Assembly: GCA_017442155.1 (NCBI GenBank)
Contig: JAFSAU010000008.1
Coordinates: 1-64,000, forward strand
DNA length: 64,000 nucleotides
DNA from: Clostridia bacterium
GTDB taxonomy: Bacteria; Bacillota; Clostridia; UMGS1883; UMGS1540
Reading direction: 5' to 3'
Shown here in pieces: positions 8,597 through 18,121 of this stretch (position 1 is its first letter; each line of letters opens with the position of its first letter). The notes below the pieces were generated by a model. It made no database searches. It saw only the letters and a program-made list of their open reading frames with translations, and was not told where the DNA came from. Both the position numbers and the translations under genes were made by a program.

Positions 8597-10093
8597 ATGA
8601 CAGATTTAGGACACGTTCAACTTGTCACAGGTGTGGCACTGGTACTGTTTGCGGCTTTGATGGTGGCAATCGGTATCTACAGTACAAAGCGGGCAACCTC
8701 CATGGAGGGCTTTCTGCTTGGCGGGCGTAAAATCGGCCCGTTTCTTACGGCGTTTTCTTACGGCACAAGCTATTTTTCGGCGGTAATTTTTATCGGTTAC
8801 GCCGGACAAAACGGATGGAATGTAGGCTTTTCTGGCATGTGGATCGGCGTATTCAATGCACTTATCGGCTGTCTTCTCTCCTGGTTGCTTTTAGCGAAGC
8901 GTACGAGAAACATGACCCATGAGCTGGGGGCAAAAACAATGCCTGAGTTTTTTGAAAAAAGATTCGGCAGTACGGCGATGAAAATTTATGCGGCATTAGT
9001 AATCTTCGTATTTCTGGTACCTTATTCGGCGGCGGTATATAAGGGCCTCGGCTCAATGTTCAACGTAATTTTCCCCGGTGCAGACGTCTGGGTAATCATG
9101 CTTGTGATTGCAGTTTTATCCAGTATTTATTTGGTACTGGGCGGCTATGTGGCTTCTTCACGCACCGACTTTGTACAGGGTCTCATTATGATTTTCGGCG
9201 TTGTTTGCATGATTGTGATTCTCATAAACCATGATATGGTCGGCGGTATTTCCGGTGCGGCCGCAAAGCTTCGTGAATTCGGACAGCAGGAAGGCCTGGA
9301 CCTTCTGGATCCCTTCGGCGGCAGTCGCTGGAAAGGACTTCTTTTCAATATTCTTCTGACAAGCTTTGGCACACTGGGCCTTCCCCAGATGGTCAGCAAA
9401 TACTATGCCATTAAGGACGAACGCTCCATTAAGACTGCCACCGTGGTGGCAACGGCGTTTTGTCTTTTAATCGGTGTCGGTGCGTACTTTACCGGTTCCC
9501 TCGGCAGAATCTTCCTGAACAATCAGCTGCCCGAAGGCGGATATGACTATGTTGTACCGAACACCCTTTTGACAGCCCTTGGTGATACAAATCTTTTTAC
9601 AACAATCATTCTTGCGGTTATGCTGCTGCTCCTTTTATCGGCATCTATGTCTACTTTGTCGGCAATTGTTCTCAGCAGTTCCTCCGCAATCAGCGTAGAC
9701 CTTCTCCCGGTTATTAAACCGGATTACGATAAGAAAAAGCAGATGGTACTGACAAGAGCACTCTGCCTTTTGTTCATCCTTCTTTCGTTCCTGTTCGCAA
9801 TCGGCAACATCTCCATCATTGTAAACATCATGTCGTTTTCCTGGGGTGTTGTTGCAGGCTGCTTTATCGGGCCCTTCATCTGGGGTCTCTGTGCGAAGTG
9901 GATCACAAAGGCGGGCGCATGGTGCGGACTTCTTTCCGGTACGGTTGTTGTTGGTGCACTGACGCTCTATACTACACTTACAAACAGCTTTACGGCGGCA
10001 ATCGGTAATGCAGCTATCTATGGCGTATCTGCTATGGCGGTTTCCATTGTGATTACACCGCTGGTAAGCTTACTTACTAAAAAGAAAGCATAA
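8597..10093 (+). CDS. Sodium:solute symporter (SSS family)
   Basis: This is a very hydrophobic protein of 498 residues with about 13 predicted membrane helices, starting GHVQLVTGVALVLFAALMV. It carries SSS-family hallmarks: GGRKIGPFLTAFSYGTSYFS after helix 1 and the LGGYVASSRTDFVQG segment. It should import an organic solute coupled to Na+. The ATG follows GGAAGGACGG. It lies 14 bases ahead of the iorAB pair, so an organic acid or amino-acid-derived substrate would fit, but that is only inferred. A weak TTGATG-18-TATATA pair at 8533-8562 might be its promoter. Confidence 0.88.
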   Translation: MTDLGHVQLVTGVALVLFAALMVAIGIYSTKRATSMEGFLLGGRKIGPFLTAFSYGTSYFSAVIFIGYAGQNGWNVGFSGMWIGVFNALIGCLLSWLLLAKRTRNMTHELGAKTMPEFFEKRFGSTAMKIYAALVIFVFLVPYSAAVYKGLGSMFNVIFPGADVWVIMLVIAVLSSIYLVLGGYVASSRTDFVQGLIMIFGVVCMIVILINHDMVGGISGAAAKLREFGQQEGLDLLDPFGGSRWKGLLFNILLTSFGTLGLPQMVSKYYAIKDERSIKTATVVATAFCLLIGVGAYFTGSLGRIFLNNQLPEGGYDYVVPNTLLTALGDTNLFTTIILAVMLLLLLSASMSTLSAIVLSSSSAISVDLLPVIKPDYDKKKQMVLTRALCLLFILLSFLFAIGNISIIVNIMSFSWGVVAGCFIGPFIWGLCAKWITKAGAWCGLLSGTVVVGALTLYTTLTNSFTAAIGNAAIYGVSAMAVSIVITPLVSLLTKKKA

Positions 10094-10113
10094 TAGATAA
10101 GGAGTGAATGAGC

Positions 10114-11844
10114 ATGAAAGAGTTATTGCTCGGAAATGCGGCAATTGCCCGTGGTGCATATGAAGCGGGAGCCAAGGTGTTTTCCTCTTACCCGGGGACA
10201 CCGAGTACGGAAATTACTGAAAATGCCGCGAAGTATGAAGAAATCTATGCAGAGTGGGCACCCAATGAGAAGGTGGCACTGGAGGTGGCTATCGGGGCCT
10301 CCGTGGCCGGAGTGCGTAGCTGTGCGTGCATGAAGCATGTGGGGCTGAATGTGGCGGCAGACCCGCTTTTTACGGTTGGATACACAGGGGTCGGCGGTGG
10401 ACTTGTGGTCTGCGTGGCAGATGACCCCGGTATGCACAGTTCGCAGAATGAGCAGGATAGCCGGCATTATGCAGAAGCCGCAAAGGTATTGATGCTGGAG
10501 CCGTCTGACAGCGCAGAATGTAAAGATTTCATGAAGAAAGCTTTCGCTTTGAGTGAAGAATTTGATTCCCCTGTACTTCTCCGGCTTTCTACCAGGATCG
10601 CCCATTCCCAGAGCCTTGTGGAACTGGAAGAACGGGAAAATGTACCGGATAAGGCTTATGCCAAGGATGCTATGAAGTACGTCATGATGCCGGCTATGGC
10701 CAGGGGCAGACATGTGGCGGTAGAGGACAGGCTGGAAAAGGCCGCTGCCTTTGCCGAAACCACAGAGCTCAACACCGTGGAATACGGCGATAAAAAAATT
10801 GGTATTATTACCGCTGGTACAGGATATTTCTACGCAAAAGAGGCTTTGCCGGATGCCAGCTTCTTGAAGCTGGGAATGGTGTTCCCGTTGCCGGAGAAGC
10901 TGATTCGTGATTTTGCCGCAAATGTGGAAAAGCTGTACGTCATTGAGGAGCTGGACCCCTTTATTGAAAACCATGTAAAGAAACTGGGGATTGCAGTTGA
11001 AGGCAAGAACGTAATGCCCATAAAAGGAGAAATTACGGCAGCCATGATCCGGGAGAAAATTCTTGGTACTGCCGCGCCCGAAACGGTAAAGGCTGATGAG
11101 CCGATTCCCGTCCGTCCTCCGGTGCTTTGTCCGGGATGTCCGCACCGTGGAATGCATTATGTGCTGAAAAAGCTGGGACTCAGAGTGACCGGCGACATCG
11201 GTTGCTATACGCTCGGTGCCCTTGCTCCTCTGGAGAGCATTGACACTTGCGTGTGCATGGGTGCGGGCATTGGTATGGCCCACGGTATGGAAATGGCAAC
11301 GGGCCGTGATCCTAAAACCGTGGCGATTATCGGAGATAGCACGTTTATGCACTCCGGTATTACGGGACTGATTAACGTTGTATATAACAAGGGAACGTCC
11401 ACAACGATTATACTTGATAATTCCATTACCGGTATGACCGGACACCAGCAAAACCCAACCACCGGCCTGACGCTTCAGGGTGAGCCTACAAAACAGGTGG
11501 ATCTGGAAGCACTTTGTCATGCCATCGGCATTGAACGCGTAAGGATTGCCGACCCCTTTGATGTGGACGGCTTTGAAAAGGTTGTGAAGGAGGAAGTGGC
11601 GGCAGAAGAGCCCTCCGTCATCATCGCCCAGCGTCCCTGTGCCCTGCTGAAATCCGTAAAATTTACAGGCAGAGCGGCAGTTGACAGAGAAAAGTGCAAA
11701 AATTGTAAAATGTGCATGAAGATAGGATGCCCGGCAATCAGCTTCAAGGATGGAATTGTGATTGATTCCACGCTTTGCAACGGCTGCGGCCTCTGCATGA
11801 ATGTGTGTAAGTTCGGTGCACTTGTGAAGGAGGAAACGAAATGA
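10114..11844 (+). CDS. iorA: Indolepyruvate:ferredoxin oxidoreductase, alpha subunit
   Basis: IorA carries the thiamine diphosphate site and Fe-S clusters of the enzyme that converts aryl pyruvates (from Trp, Phe, Tyr) plus CoA to aryl-acetyl-CoA while reducing ferredoxin. Visible features are a pyrimidine-binding domain at the N-terminus (SSYPGTPSTEI), CPGCPHRGMHY, the TPP-binding GDSTFMHSGI region, and two C-terminal 4Fe-4S motifs (CKNCKMCMKIGCP and CNGCGLCMNVCK). ATG 10114 is preferred over ATG 10108 because AAGGAG at 10099-10104 is nine bases from it and only three from the other. The gene overlaps iorB by four bases. Confidence 0.95.
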   Translation: MKELLLGNAAIARGAYEAGAKVFSSYPGTPSTEITENAAKYEEIYAEWAPNEKVALEVAIGASVAGVRSCACMKHVGLNVAADPLFTVGYTGVGGGLVVCVADDPGMHSSQNEQDSRHYAEAAKVLMLEPSDSAECKDFMKKAFALSEEFDSPVLLRLSTRIAHSQSLVELEERENVPDKAYAKDAMKYVMMPAMARGRHVAVEDRLEKAAAFAETTELNTVEYGDKKIGIITAGTGYFYAKEALPDASFLKLGMVFPLPEKLIRDFAANVEKLYVIEELDPFIENHVKKLGIAVEGKNVMPIKGEITAAMIREKILGTAAPETVKADEPIPVRPPVLCPGCPHRGMHYVLKKLGLRVTGDIGCYTLGALAPLESIDTCVCMGAGIGMAHGMEMATGRDPKTVAIIGDSTFMHSGITGLINVVYNKGTSTTIILDNSITGMTGHQQNPTTGLTLQGEPTKQVDLEALCHAIGIERVRIADPFDVDGFEKVVKEEVAAEEPSVIIAQRPCALLKSVKFTGRAAVDREKCKNCKMCMKIGCPAISFKDGIVIDSTLCNGCGLCMNVCKFGALVKEETK

Positions 11845-12416
11845 ATATACTGATAGCCGGTGTCGGCGGACAGGGAACGCTCCTTGCAAGCAGAATCCTC
11901 GGCCGAGTAGCTATGGACGGTGGATATGATGTGAAGGTGTCTGAGGTCCACGGAATGGCCCAGCGGGGAGGCAGTGTAGTCACATATGTGAAATACGGAG
12001 AGAAGATTTATTCTCCGATTATTGAAGAGGGAGAGGCCGATATTGTACTGGCCTTTGAGGAACTGGAGGCATACCGGTATTTGCCCTATCTCAGAAAGGG
12101 CGGGAAGCTGCTTCTGAACACCCAGTGCATGGACCCCATGCCCGTTATTACCGGGAAAATGGCTTATCCTGCCGATATTACCGGAAGAATTGAAGCTATG
12201 GGTGTGGACATGACGGCGGTAGATGCCCTCCGGCTTGCCCGGGAAGCTGGCAGTGAAAAGGCGGTTAATGTGGTGCTTATCGGCGTGCTGGCGGCCCATA
12301 CAGACATAGCGGAGGCCGAGTGGCTTTCTGCAATTGAACGAACTGTTCCTCCGAAATTTCTGGAAATCAATAAAAAAGCGTTTGCTCTCGGATTCGGGGC
12401 TAAAACCACTGCATAA
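11841..12416 (+). CDS. iorB: Indolepyruvate:ferredoxin oxidoreductase, beta subunit
   Basis: The 191-residue protein is the gamma-type domain partner of IorA. It opens with NILIAGVGGQGTLLASRIL, the glycine-rich motif of the pyruvate/ketoisovalerate oxidoreductase catalytic domain, and has EVHGMAQRGGSVVTYVKYG, also typical of IorB. Its ATG overlaps the iorA stop as ATGA (11841-11844), so the subunits are translationally coupled. Together they support fermentation of aromatic amino acids with reduced ferredoxin as the product. Confidence 0.94.
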   Translation: MNILIAGVGGQGTLLASRILGRVAMDGGYDVKVSEVHGMAQRGGSVVTYVKYGEKIYSPIIEEGEADIVLAFEELEAYRYLPYLRKGGKLLLNTQCMDPMPVITGKMAYPADITGRIEAMGVDMTAVDALRLAREAGSEKAVNVVLIGVLAAHTDIAEAEWLSAIERTVPPKFLEINKKAFALGFGAKTTA

Positions 12417-12459
12417 TACTTTGGCAAAATAGATGAAAGTCTTTAAAAAGGTGTAGAAA

Positions 12460-13707
12460 TTGAACGAAATCGAATTTGGAATTGATTCCTGCGTTTTAGC
12501 GGCGGGAAGGGAAGCGGAGGCAGAAATCAGCCCGCTTTTCAAAAAAATTGAAAAAACGGAGGCCGAAAACCAGATGAAGGTGCTTTCGGCCTTTCGCAGG
12601 CATAAAATCAGCAGTGCCCATTTTAATCCGACTACCGGATACGGCTATGATGACCTCGGGAGGGATACGCTGGATAAAGTCTATGCAGATGTGTTCGGAA
12701 CGGAAGCGGCCCTGGTCCGTCCGCATTTTATTTCCGGTACACATACGCTTACGGTAATGCTATTCGCGGTTCTGCGTCCCGGAGATGTGCTCTTGTCTGT
12801 TACCGGTGACCCCTATGATACGCTCACGGACGTTATCTGCGGAGACGGGGGAGGCTCTCTGAAAGAGTTTGGGATTGGCTATGATAAAGTGGATTTGAAG
12901 GATGATACCTTTGATTTTCCGGCCATTGCGAAAGCACTGGAAAACAGAAGTGTCCGTGCAGTTTTTGTCACCCGTTCCAAAGGATATGCTTGGCGCGAAA
13001 GTCTTTCTGTTCCGGAAATGGAAAAGCTGGCCGCCTTTGTCCGGGAAAAACGAAAGGATGTACTGATTCTGGTGGATAACTGCTACGGTGAGTTTGTGGG
13101 GACTGCAGAGCCGGCGTTTGCTGACCTTTTTGCAGGTTCGCTTATTAAAAATCCCGGCGGCGGCATTGCGCCATCCGGCGGCTATATTGCAGGAAAATCT
13201 GAATATGTCCGGCTTGCGGCAGACCGCCTGACTGCTCCTGGCTTGGGTCTTGAAGGCGGCGCGAACTTTGGTGTAATGAAGGACCTGTATCTTGGGTTTT
13301 TCATGGCACCTCATGTGGTGGCGCAGGCAATAAAATGCGCGGTGTTCTGCGGCGCACTTATGGAAAAGCTGGGGTACGAAGTGTGTCCCCGCCCGGCAGA
13401 TGCACGAAACGACATTATCCAGGCTATACGCTTTGGAACGCCGGAGCGCGTGATAGCATTCTGTCGTGGTTTGCAGGCTGCTTCGCCGATTGATTCTTTT
13501 GTCAGTCCGGAGCCATGGGCCATGCCCGGCTACCAGAATGAGGTGATTATGGCAGCCGGAGCATTTACGCAGGGTTCTTCCATTGAGATTAGTGCTGATG
13601 GCCCGATCCGCCCGCCATATGTGGCTTATATGCAGGGCGGGCTGACCTATGAAAGCGGAAAGCTTGCGGTTTTGAATGCCGCCTCGGCAGTACAGAATGT
13701 ACAATAA
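12460..13707 (+). CDS. PLP-dependent enzyme of the methionine gamma-lyase / aluminium-resistance family
   Basis: The 415 residues match the family annotated as 'methionine gamma-lyase family' or 'aluminium resistance protein': FNPTTGYGYDDLGRDTLDKV, then VRPHFISGTHTL, DNCYGEF, and SLIKNPGGGIAPSGGYIAGK, whose Lys is the probable PLP Schiff-base residue. The fold is that of type I PLP enzymes acting on sulphur amino acids; the true substrate of this subgroup is poorly settled. Translation starts at TTG 12460, seven bases after AAAGGTG. It follows iorB by 43 bases and is probably the last gene of the operon, ahead of a terminator. Confidence 0.88.
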   Translation: MNEIEFGIDSCVLAAGREAEAEISPLFKKIEKTEAENQMKVLSAFRRHKISSAHFNPTTGYGYDDLGRDTLDKVYADVFGTEAALVRPHFISGTHTLTVMLFAVLRPGDVLLSVTGDPYDTLTDVICGDGGGSLKEFGIGYDKVDLKDDTFDFPAIAKALENRSVRAVFVTRSKGYAWRESLSVPEMEKLAAFVREKRKDVLILVDNCYGEFVGTAEPAFADLFAGSLIKNPGGGIAPSGGYIAGKSEYVRLAADRLTAPGLGLEGGANFGVMKDLYLGFFMAPHVVAQAIKCAVFCGALMEKLGYEVCPRPADARNDIIQAIRFGTPERVIAFCRGLQAASPIDSFVSPEPWAMPGYQNEVIMAAGAFTQGSSIEISADGPIRPPYVAYMQGGLTYESGKLAVLNAASAVQNVQ

Positions 13708-13716
13708 AAGTCAAAG

Positions 13717-13746
13717 AAAAGGACACCTGCTGCGTGTCCTTTTTTC
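13717..13746 (+). terminator. Rho-independent terminator after the iorAB operon
   Basis: A stem AAGGACAC/GTGTCCTT with a seven-base loop is followed by a run of T. Confidence 0.88.
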
Positions 13747-13818
13747 TATAGTTTTTAGGTGTATTTGTTGAAATTTATACCATTAAATCTATAAAAATAA
13801 AAAAATTTAAAAAAATTC

Positions 13819-13847
13819 TTGCAATTCACAAAAATATGTAGTATAAT
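13819..13847 (+). promoter_or_regulatory. Promoter of rpsB-tsf
   Basis: TTGCAA (13819-13824) and a perfect TATAAT (13842-13847) have a 17-base spacer and sit in an A/T-rich block just after the preceding terminator. A transcript from about 13854 would carry a ~100-base leader. Confidence 0.82.
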
Positions 13848-13866
13848 GTTTCAGATAAAATACGCA

Positions 13867-13920
13867 CGCCATGCTGAGACGGTGCAGTTCCGCAAGGTGC
13901 AGCGCTCTTAGAGGCTGGCG
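13867..13920 (+). promoter_or_regulatory. Structured 5' leader of rpsB, possible autoregulatory site
   Basis: The leader can fold into a two-part stem: CGCCA (13867-13871) pairs with TGGCG (13916-13920), and CTGAGA (13874-13879) pairs with TCTTAG (13906-13911, one G-U). Between the arms lies CCGCAAGG, a possible small GCAA-capped hairpin. The structure ends 19 bases ahead of the GGAGGTG site. Many ribosomal protein operons are repressed by their product binding such leaders; that S2 does so here is inference. Confidence 0.45.
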
Positions 13921-13952
13921 GAGGTATAAAACATTTTTTGGAGGTGCTGATT

Positions 13953-14684
13953 ATGTCAGTAGTCGCAATGAAACAATTATTGGAAGCGGGTGTTCACTTC
14001 GGTCACCAGACAAGAAGATGGAACCCCAAGATGGCCGAGTATATTTTTACCGAAAGAAACGGTATCTATATCATCGACCTGCAGAAGACCGTCAAGAAGA
14101 TTGAAGAAGCCTATGCCTTCGTTCGTGAAATCGCAGCCGACGGCGGCGAAATTCTGTTCGTAGGAACAAAGAAGCAGGCACAGGAATCCATCAAGGAAGA
14201 AGCTGAGCGCGTCGGTATGCATTATGTAAATGCAAGATGGCTCGGCGGTATGATGACAAACTTCAAGACCATCAAGAAGAGAATTGAACGTCTTTATCAG
14301 CTGCAGAAGATGGAAGAGGACGGCACATTTGATCTCCTTACCAAGAAGGAAGTTATGAAGCTGAGAGGCGAAATGGAGAAGCTGGAAAAATACCTGGGCG
14401 GTATTAAAGAAATGAAGAAGCTGCCCGGTGCTCTTTTCGTAGTTGACCCCAAGAAGGAAAAGATTGCTATTGCAGAAGCAAAGAAGCTGAACATTCCCGT
14501 TGTTGCAATTGTTGACACAAACTGTGACCCGGAAGAAGTTGATTATGCAATTCCCGGCAACGATGATGCAATCCGTGCAGTTAAACTGATTGCTTCCGTA
14601 ATTTCCAACGCTGTGCTGGAAGGCAAGCAGGGCGAACAGATGGCTCCCGCTGTGGCTGAAGAAGAAGCCGCTGACGAGGAATAG
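13953..14684 (+). CDS. rpsB: 30S ribosomal protein S2
   Basis: S2 is a small-subunit ribosomal protein. The 243-residue sequence is standard from its start ([20 protein letters not shown]) through [14 protein letters not shown] and [17 protein letters not shown] to [17 protein letters not shown]-type positions, with an acidic tail. The start is ATG 13953, correctly spaced from GGAGGTG (13940-13946). An upstream in-frame TTG at 13938 would overlap that ribosome binding site. It is cotranscribed with tsf 23 bases downstream, the usual bacterial arrangement. Confidence 0.97.
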   Translation: MSVVAMKQLLEAGVHFGHQTRRWNPKMAEYIFTERNGIYIIDLQKTVKKIEEAYAFVREIAADGGEILFVGTKKQAQESIKEEAERVGMHYVNARWLGGMMTNFKTIKKRIERLYQLQKMEEDGTFDLLTKKEVMKLRGEMEKLEKYLGGIKEMKKLPGALFVVDPKKEKIAIAEAKKLNIPVVAIVDTNCDPEEVDYAIPGNDDAIRAVKLIASVISNAVLEGKQGEQMAPAVAEEEAADEE

Positions 14685-14707
14685 GCAGAAAGGATAGAAA
14701 TAGAATT

Positions 14708-15595
14708 ATGATTAGTGCAAGTACTGTAAAAGAGTTAAGAGAAAGAACAGGCTGCGGTATGATGGACTGCAAAAAGGCACTGACCGAAACAAATGGCGAT
14801 ATGGATAAAGCCATTGAGTTTCTGCGTGAAAAGGGCCTTGCCGCTGCTGTTAAAAAGGCTGGCCGTATTGCTTCTGAAGGTCTTGTAGACATTCTGGTAG
14901 ACGGCAATGTGGGTGCCATGGTGGAAGTGAATTCCGAAACCGACTTTGTTGCTAAGAATGCAGAATTCCAGCAGTTTGTAAAGGATGTTGCAAAGCAGGT
15001 TATTGCAACGAATCCTGCAGATGTGGAAGCACTTCTGGATTCCAAGTTTGTTGACGGTGACAATACAATTCGTGAAATGCTCACAGAAAAGATTGCAACT
15101 ATCGGCGAAAACATGAATGTAAGACGTTTTGAACGCTTTGAAGGTAACGTTGTGGGCTATGTTCACGGCGGCGGCCGTATCGGCGTTATGGTTCTGGCCG
15201 AAGGTGCACTGGATGATGCCGGTCATGAAGCTGCACGTGATGCTGCAATGCAGATTGCTGCAATCAATCCGCTCTACCTCGATAAGGACGTTGTTCCTGC
15301 GGAGGATATTGAAAAGGAAAAGGCCATCATCATTGCCCAGATTAAGGAAGATCCGAAGAATGCGAATAAGCCGGACAACATCATCGAAAAGATGGTTGGC
15401 GGTAAAATCAATAAGTTCTTTGAACAGAACTGCTTAAACCAGCAGGCATTCGTTAAGGATGACAGCATGAGCGTAAGCAAGTACCTGGAATCCAAGGGCG
15501 TGAAGCTGACAAAGTATGCACGCTTTGAAAAGGGCGAAGGCCTTGAAAAGAAGGTTGACGATTTTGCGGCTGAAGTTGCCAGCATGACGAAGTAA
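14708..15595 (+). CDS. tsf: Elongation factor Ts
   Basis: EF-Ts recycles EF-Tu by exchanging GDP for GTP. The 295-residue protein has the N-terminal UBA-like domain (VKELRERTGCGMMDCKKAL) that contacts EF-Tu, followed by the core (VEVNSETDFVAKN is the family signature). Length is normal for the family. A perfect terminator follows 22 bases after the stop. Confidence 0.97.
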   Translation: MISASTVKELRERTGCGMMDCKKALTETNGDMDKAIEFLREKGLAAAVKKAGRIASEGLVDILVDGNVGAMVEVNSETDFVAKNAEFQQFVKDVAKQVIATNPADVEALLDSKFVDGDNTIREMLTEKIATIGENMNVRRFERFEGNVVGYVHGGGRIGVMVLAEGALDDAGHEAARDAAMQIAAINPLYLDKDVVPAEDIEKEKAIIIAQIKEDPKNANKPDNIIEKMVGGKINKFFEQNCLNQQAFVKDDSMSVSKYLESKGVKLTKYARFEKGEGLEKKVDDFAAEVASMTK

Positions 15596-15617
15596 TAAAA
15601 CCTGAATACTAAAAATT

Positions 15618-15662
15618 AACCTCCGGAAATCTGAAATAAATTCAGACTTCCGGAGGTTTTTG
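15618..15662 (+). terminator. Terminator after rpsB-tsf
   Basis: An 11-bp stem AACCTCCGGAA/TTCCGGAGGTT, extended inside by TCTGAA/TTCAGA, is followed by a run of T. It ends ten bases before the convergent AraC-type gene and may serve both directions. Confidence 0.9.
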
Positions 15663-15671
15663 TATCTGCGG

Positions 15672-16559
15672 CTAAAGACCGAGAAGCATCTGTCTGTATT
15701 CTGTGGATGTCATTCCAACATATTTCTTGAAAAGACGGTTTAAGTGAACTTCATTTTCAATCCCGACCTGCATTCCGGCCTCACGAAGAGAAATATAGTG
15801 CGTAGATATCAGTTCTTTAACGGTTTCAATTTTCACCCGGTTGATATAGGAAATCAGTGTCTGTCCCGTCTCGTTTTTAAATAGGCGGCACAGATACTCG
15901 TTACTGATACCAATGAAGGCGGCGATATCCGAAACAGTAATTTTCTCTTTTAAATGCTGTGCGATGTATTCCGTTGCACGGCGGGAATACAAAGCATTCG
16001 AGTACATACCGCCGGTGTTGCTCTCCTGGAAGGCCTGCATAATGGCTGTTTCCGTAAGTTCAGCCAAAAGCTGAAAAAGACAGCTGAACATACGAAGGTC
16101 TTTCCCTCCGTTTCCAAAGATAAACAGAGTGCTCATCTTGCGCATAATACCTTCGGCTTTCATGGGCGTTTGCAAAACGATTTCCGGCAAAGTAAAGACA
16201 GTGGGCACTGTGCTTTTAGACGGGAGACCCTTCTGATAAATTTGTATAACCTCTTCGGCGTCGATTTCCTGGATGGTTTGATAGCCGGTAAAAATCATTG
16301 TGCTTGACCGAAGTGGTCCTTTATCATAAATCCGTTTGAATTTTTCCCAGGGCATACGGACATTCATTTCCCCTGGACGGATTATTTTTTCTCTGTCGGC
16401 AAAATACATATGCATATCGCCTTCCTGCATAAATGTAACCTCAATTTCGGGCTTATTCCCTTCAAAGATAAAAATGTCTTTGGTATCGCGCCAAACCTTG
16501 GTAAAAGCGGAAAGAAGCACTCTTGGAATACCTTCCATTTCAATTTTATAATACCTCAT
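15672..16559 (-). CDS. AraC-family transcriptional regulator
   Basis: The C-terminal ~100 residues form the double helix-turn-helix of AraC regulators (KITVSDIAAFIGISNEYLCR, then FKKYVGMTSTEYRQ). The N-terminal ~150 residues look like a cupin-type sensor domain, as in regulators of sugar utilisation. It is divergent from the secreted carbohydrate-active genes starting at 16722, with a 162-base shared upstream region, so it probably activates them when their sugar product is present. The start ATG lies about 10 bases after GGGGG. Confidence 0.9.
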   Translation of the reverse strand: MRYYKIEMEGIPRVLLSAFTKVWRDTKDIFIFEGNKPEIEVTFMQEGDMHMYFADREKIIRPGEMNVRMPWEKFKRIYDKGPLRSSTMIFTGYQTIQEIDAEEVIQIYQKGLPSKSTVPTVFTLPEIVLQTPMKAEGIMRKMSTLFIFGNGGKDLRMFSCLFQLLAELTETAIMQAFQESNTGGMYSNALYSRRATEYIAQHLKEKITVSDIAAFIGISNEYLCRLFKNETGQTLISYINRVKIETVKELISTHYISLREAGMQVGIENEVHLNRLFKKYVGMTSTEYRQMLLGL

Positions 16560-16577
16560 AAAAACACCCCCTTATAT

Positions 16578-16606
16578 ATTATATCAAAATAGTATAAAGT
16601 TGTCAA
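16578..16606 (-). promoter_or_regulatory. Promoter of the AraC-type gene
   Basis: On the minus strand, TTGACA (16601-16606) and TATAAT (16578-16583) are separated by 17 bases; both are perfect consensus. The start codon at 16559 is only about 19 bases beyond the -10, so the leader is very short. Confidence 0.8.
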
Positions 16607-16721
16607 GATGGTATATTTACAATGGATAGATGTTTTGCTATGATTAAAACAAACAAATGCCGCAAGGCTATGGAAAATATAGTCAAAATCATATAAGCGG
16701 CCTAAGAAAGGAATGGTTTGG

Positions 16722-18110
16722 ATGAAAAGAAAGTATCGTATTAGTGCGATGTTGATGATGGGTTTACTCTTCTTTGCACACATCGTACCGGCAACGGCAA
16801 CGGAGGCGACAACCGGTGTTGTCAATGGCAGCTTTGAGACTGTGGAGAACGGTGCTGCAGCGGGATGGGAGCTGGTGGATACCACCTGGGAGGAAATTCT
16901 GAAAACAGACGGTGCTTCCGGAAAAGGAGGTAACTATATTCTCCTTTCGGCCGCAGATACCTCAAAGAATTTTGGTGTAAAGCAGAATGTGAAAATAGAA
17001 AAAGGACAGACAGTGCTTTTGTCGTTTTTCTATAAGTCCACAGTGAAAGCTGCACTTACGCTGAATCTTACTTTTTATGACAGTGCTGCACCGGTTGGCA
17101 CAGCGATTGATTCGCAAAAAGTAGAGCTTCTTTCCACGGAGGGCGAATGGAAAAAATATACTTTGGTTTTTGCACCGGTGGAAAGCCAGTTGGAAACTGC
17201 CGACGGCATATATTATGCAGTAGCCGATTCTGTGTCAATTATGTTCCGTAATATCTCAAAGGCACTGGGAACTGTGGTTGAGAATGTGGGCATAGATGCC
17301 GTATCGTTTTCTCCGTATGATGATTTGATTCGGGATGGCGGCTTTGATGATGCAGATGCAGACTGGACGCCCACGGAAAAGAATGGCGGCGATGTAACGT
17401 TTGAAAACGGATATGTAAAAATAACGGGTGCGGCCAGTAATGCTTATGTGGGGCAGTCCACCTCTGTAGCAACCTCTGATATGCCGTATGGGCTCCCGCT
17501 TACACGGTTCCGTCTGTCCTTAAAGTTTAAGGCAGATAACGAAGCAGCGGTGCCATTCATTAAGATCTACGAAGGGCATGCAGACAACACTGAAAAGGAA
17601 CTGACACCGAATCAAATGCGGATAATGTATACAGAAGATTGTGATGACGGCTGGAAAAGATATGTTTATTTTTCGACAGTAAGCACTACGGCAGCTTCAA
17701 AAATTGGTGTAATGCTTCGCGGACAATCGGCAGACTATGCAGTGTATTATGATGATGTGGAGCTTGTGCCTGCGGACTATTGGGTCTACAATTACAACAG
17801 TAGCGAATTCAAGGATCTCGTCACACTGACTAATGGCAAGCTGACTGTAAGCGCAATCGTTGCAAACCGCACGGATGCAGCTATAGATGCTAAAGTTATT
17901 GTTGCATTCTATGAAGTGAAAAATGGTACAAAGACCCTTCTGAGCGTGACGATGAAGTCACAGGATGGTGTGGCGGCACAGACTCCTGCGGAATGCAAAG
18001 TGGAGAATGTGGCAGTACCGGCCACGCAAAATGGCGGCACTTTGGAAATGCGAAGCTTCGTACTAAACGGAATGCAACCTATAAGCACAGCAAAGGTGTT
18101 GACACAGTAA
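16722..18110 (+). CDS. Secreted protein with carbohydrate-binding-like domains
   Basis: A clear signal peptide (MKRKYRISAMLMMGLLFFAH, cleavage near ATA-TEA) is followed by at least two jelly-roll modules resembling CBM4/9-type domains: VVNGSFETVENGAAAGWEL and LIRDGGFDDADADWTPTEK mark their starts. The C-terminal ~100 residues look like an Ig-like or FN3-like domain. No catalytic residues or cell-wall anchor are visible, so it may act as a soluble binding protein. ATG 16722 is chosen over ATG 16713 because AGGA directly abuts the latter and is correctly spaced from the former. It is 11 bases upstream of the SLH-anchored enzyme and clearly cotranscribed with it. Confidence 0.75.
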   Translation: MKRKYRISAMLMMGLLFFAHIVPATATEATTGVVNGSFETVENGAAAGWELVDTTWEEILKTDGASGKGGNYILLSAADTSKNFGVKQNVKIEKGQTVLLSFFYKSTVKAALTLNLTFYDSAAPVGTAIDSQKVELLSTEGEWKKYTLVFAPVESQLETADGIYYAVADSVSIMFRNISKALGTVVENVGIDAVSFSPYDDLIRDGGFDDADADWTPTEKNGGDVTFENGYVKITGAASNAYVGQSTSVATSDMPYGLPLTRFRLSLKFKADNEAAVPFIKIYEGHADNTEKELTPNQMRIMYTEDCDDGWKRYVYFSTVSTTAASKIGVMLRGQSADYAVYYDDVELVPADYWVYNYNSSEFKDLVTLTNGKLTVSAIVANRTDAAIDAKVIVAFYEVKNGTKTLLSVTMKSQDGVAAQTPAECKVENVAVPATQNGGTLEMRSFVLNGMQPISTAKVLTQ

Positions 18111-18121
18111 GGAGAAATGAC

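Noticed and set aside
10123-11889. Long open frame (588 codons) on the minus strand
   Set aside because: It is the antisense shadow of iorA, which has clear family motifs, a ribosome binding site and coupled neighbours. The antisense protein is rich in His and Cys without domains.
11517-12704. Minus-strand frames opposite iorB and the PLP enzyme
   Set aside because: The plus-strand genes are well supported; the opposite frames show no motifs.
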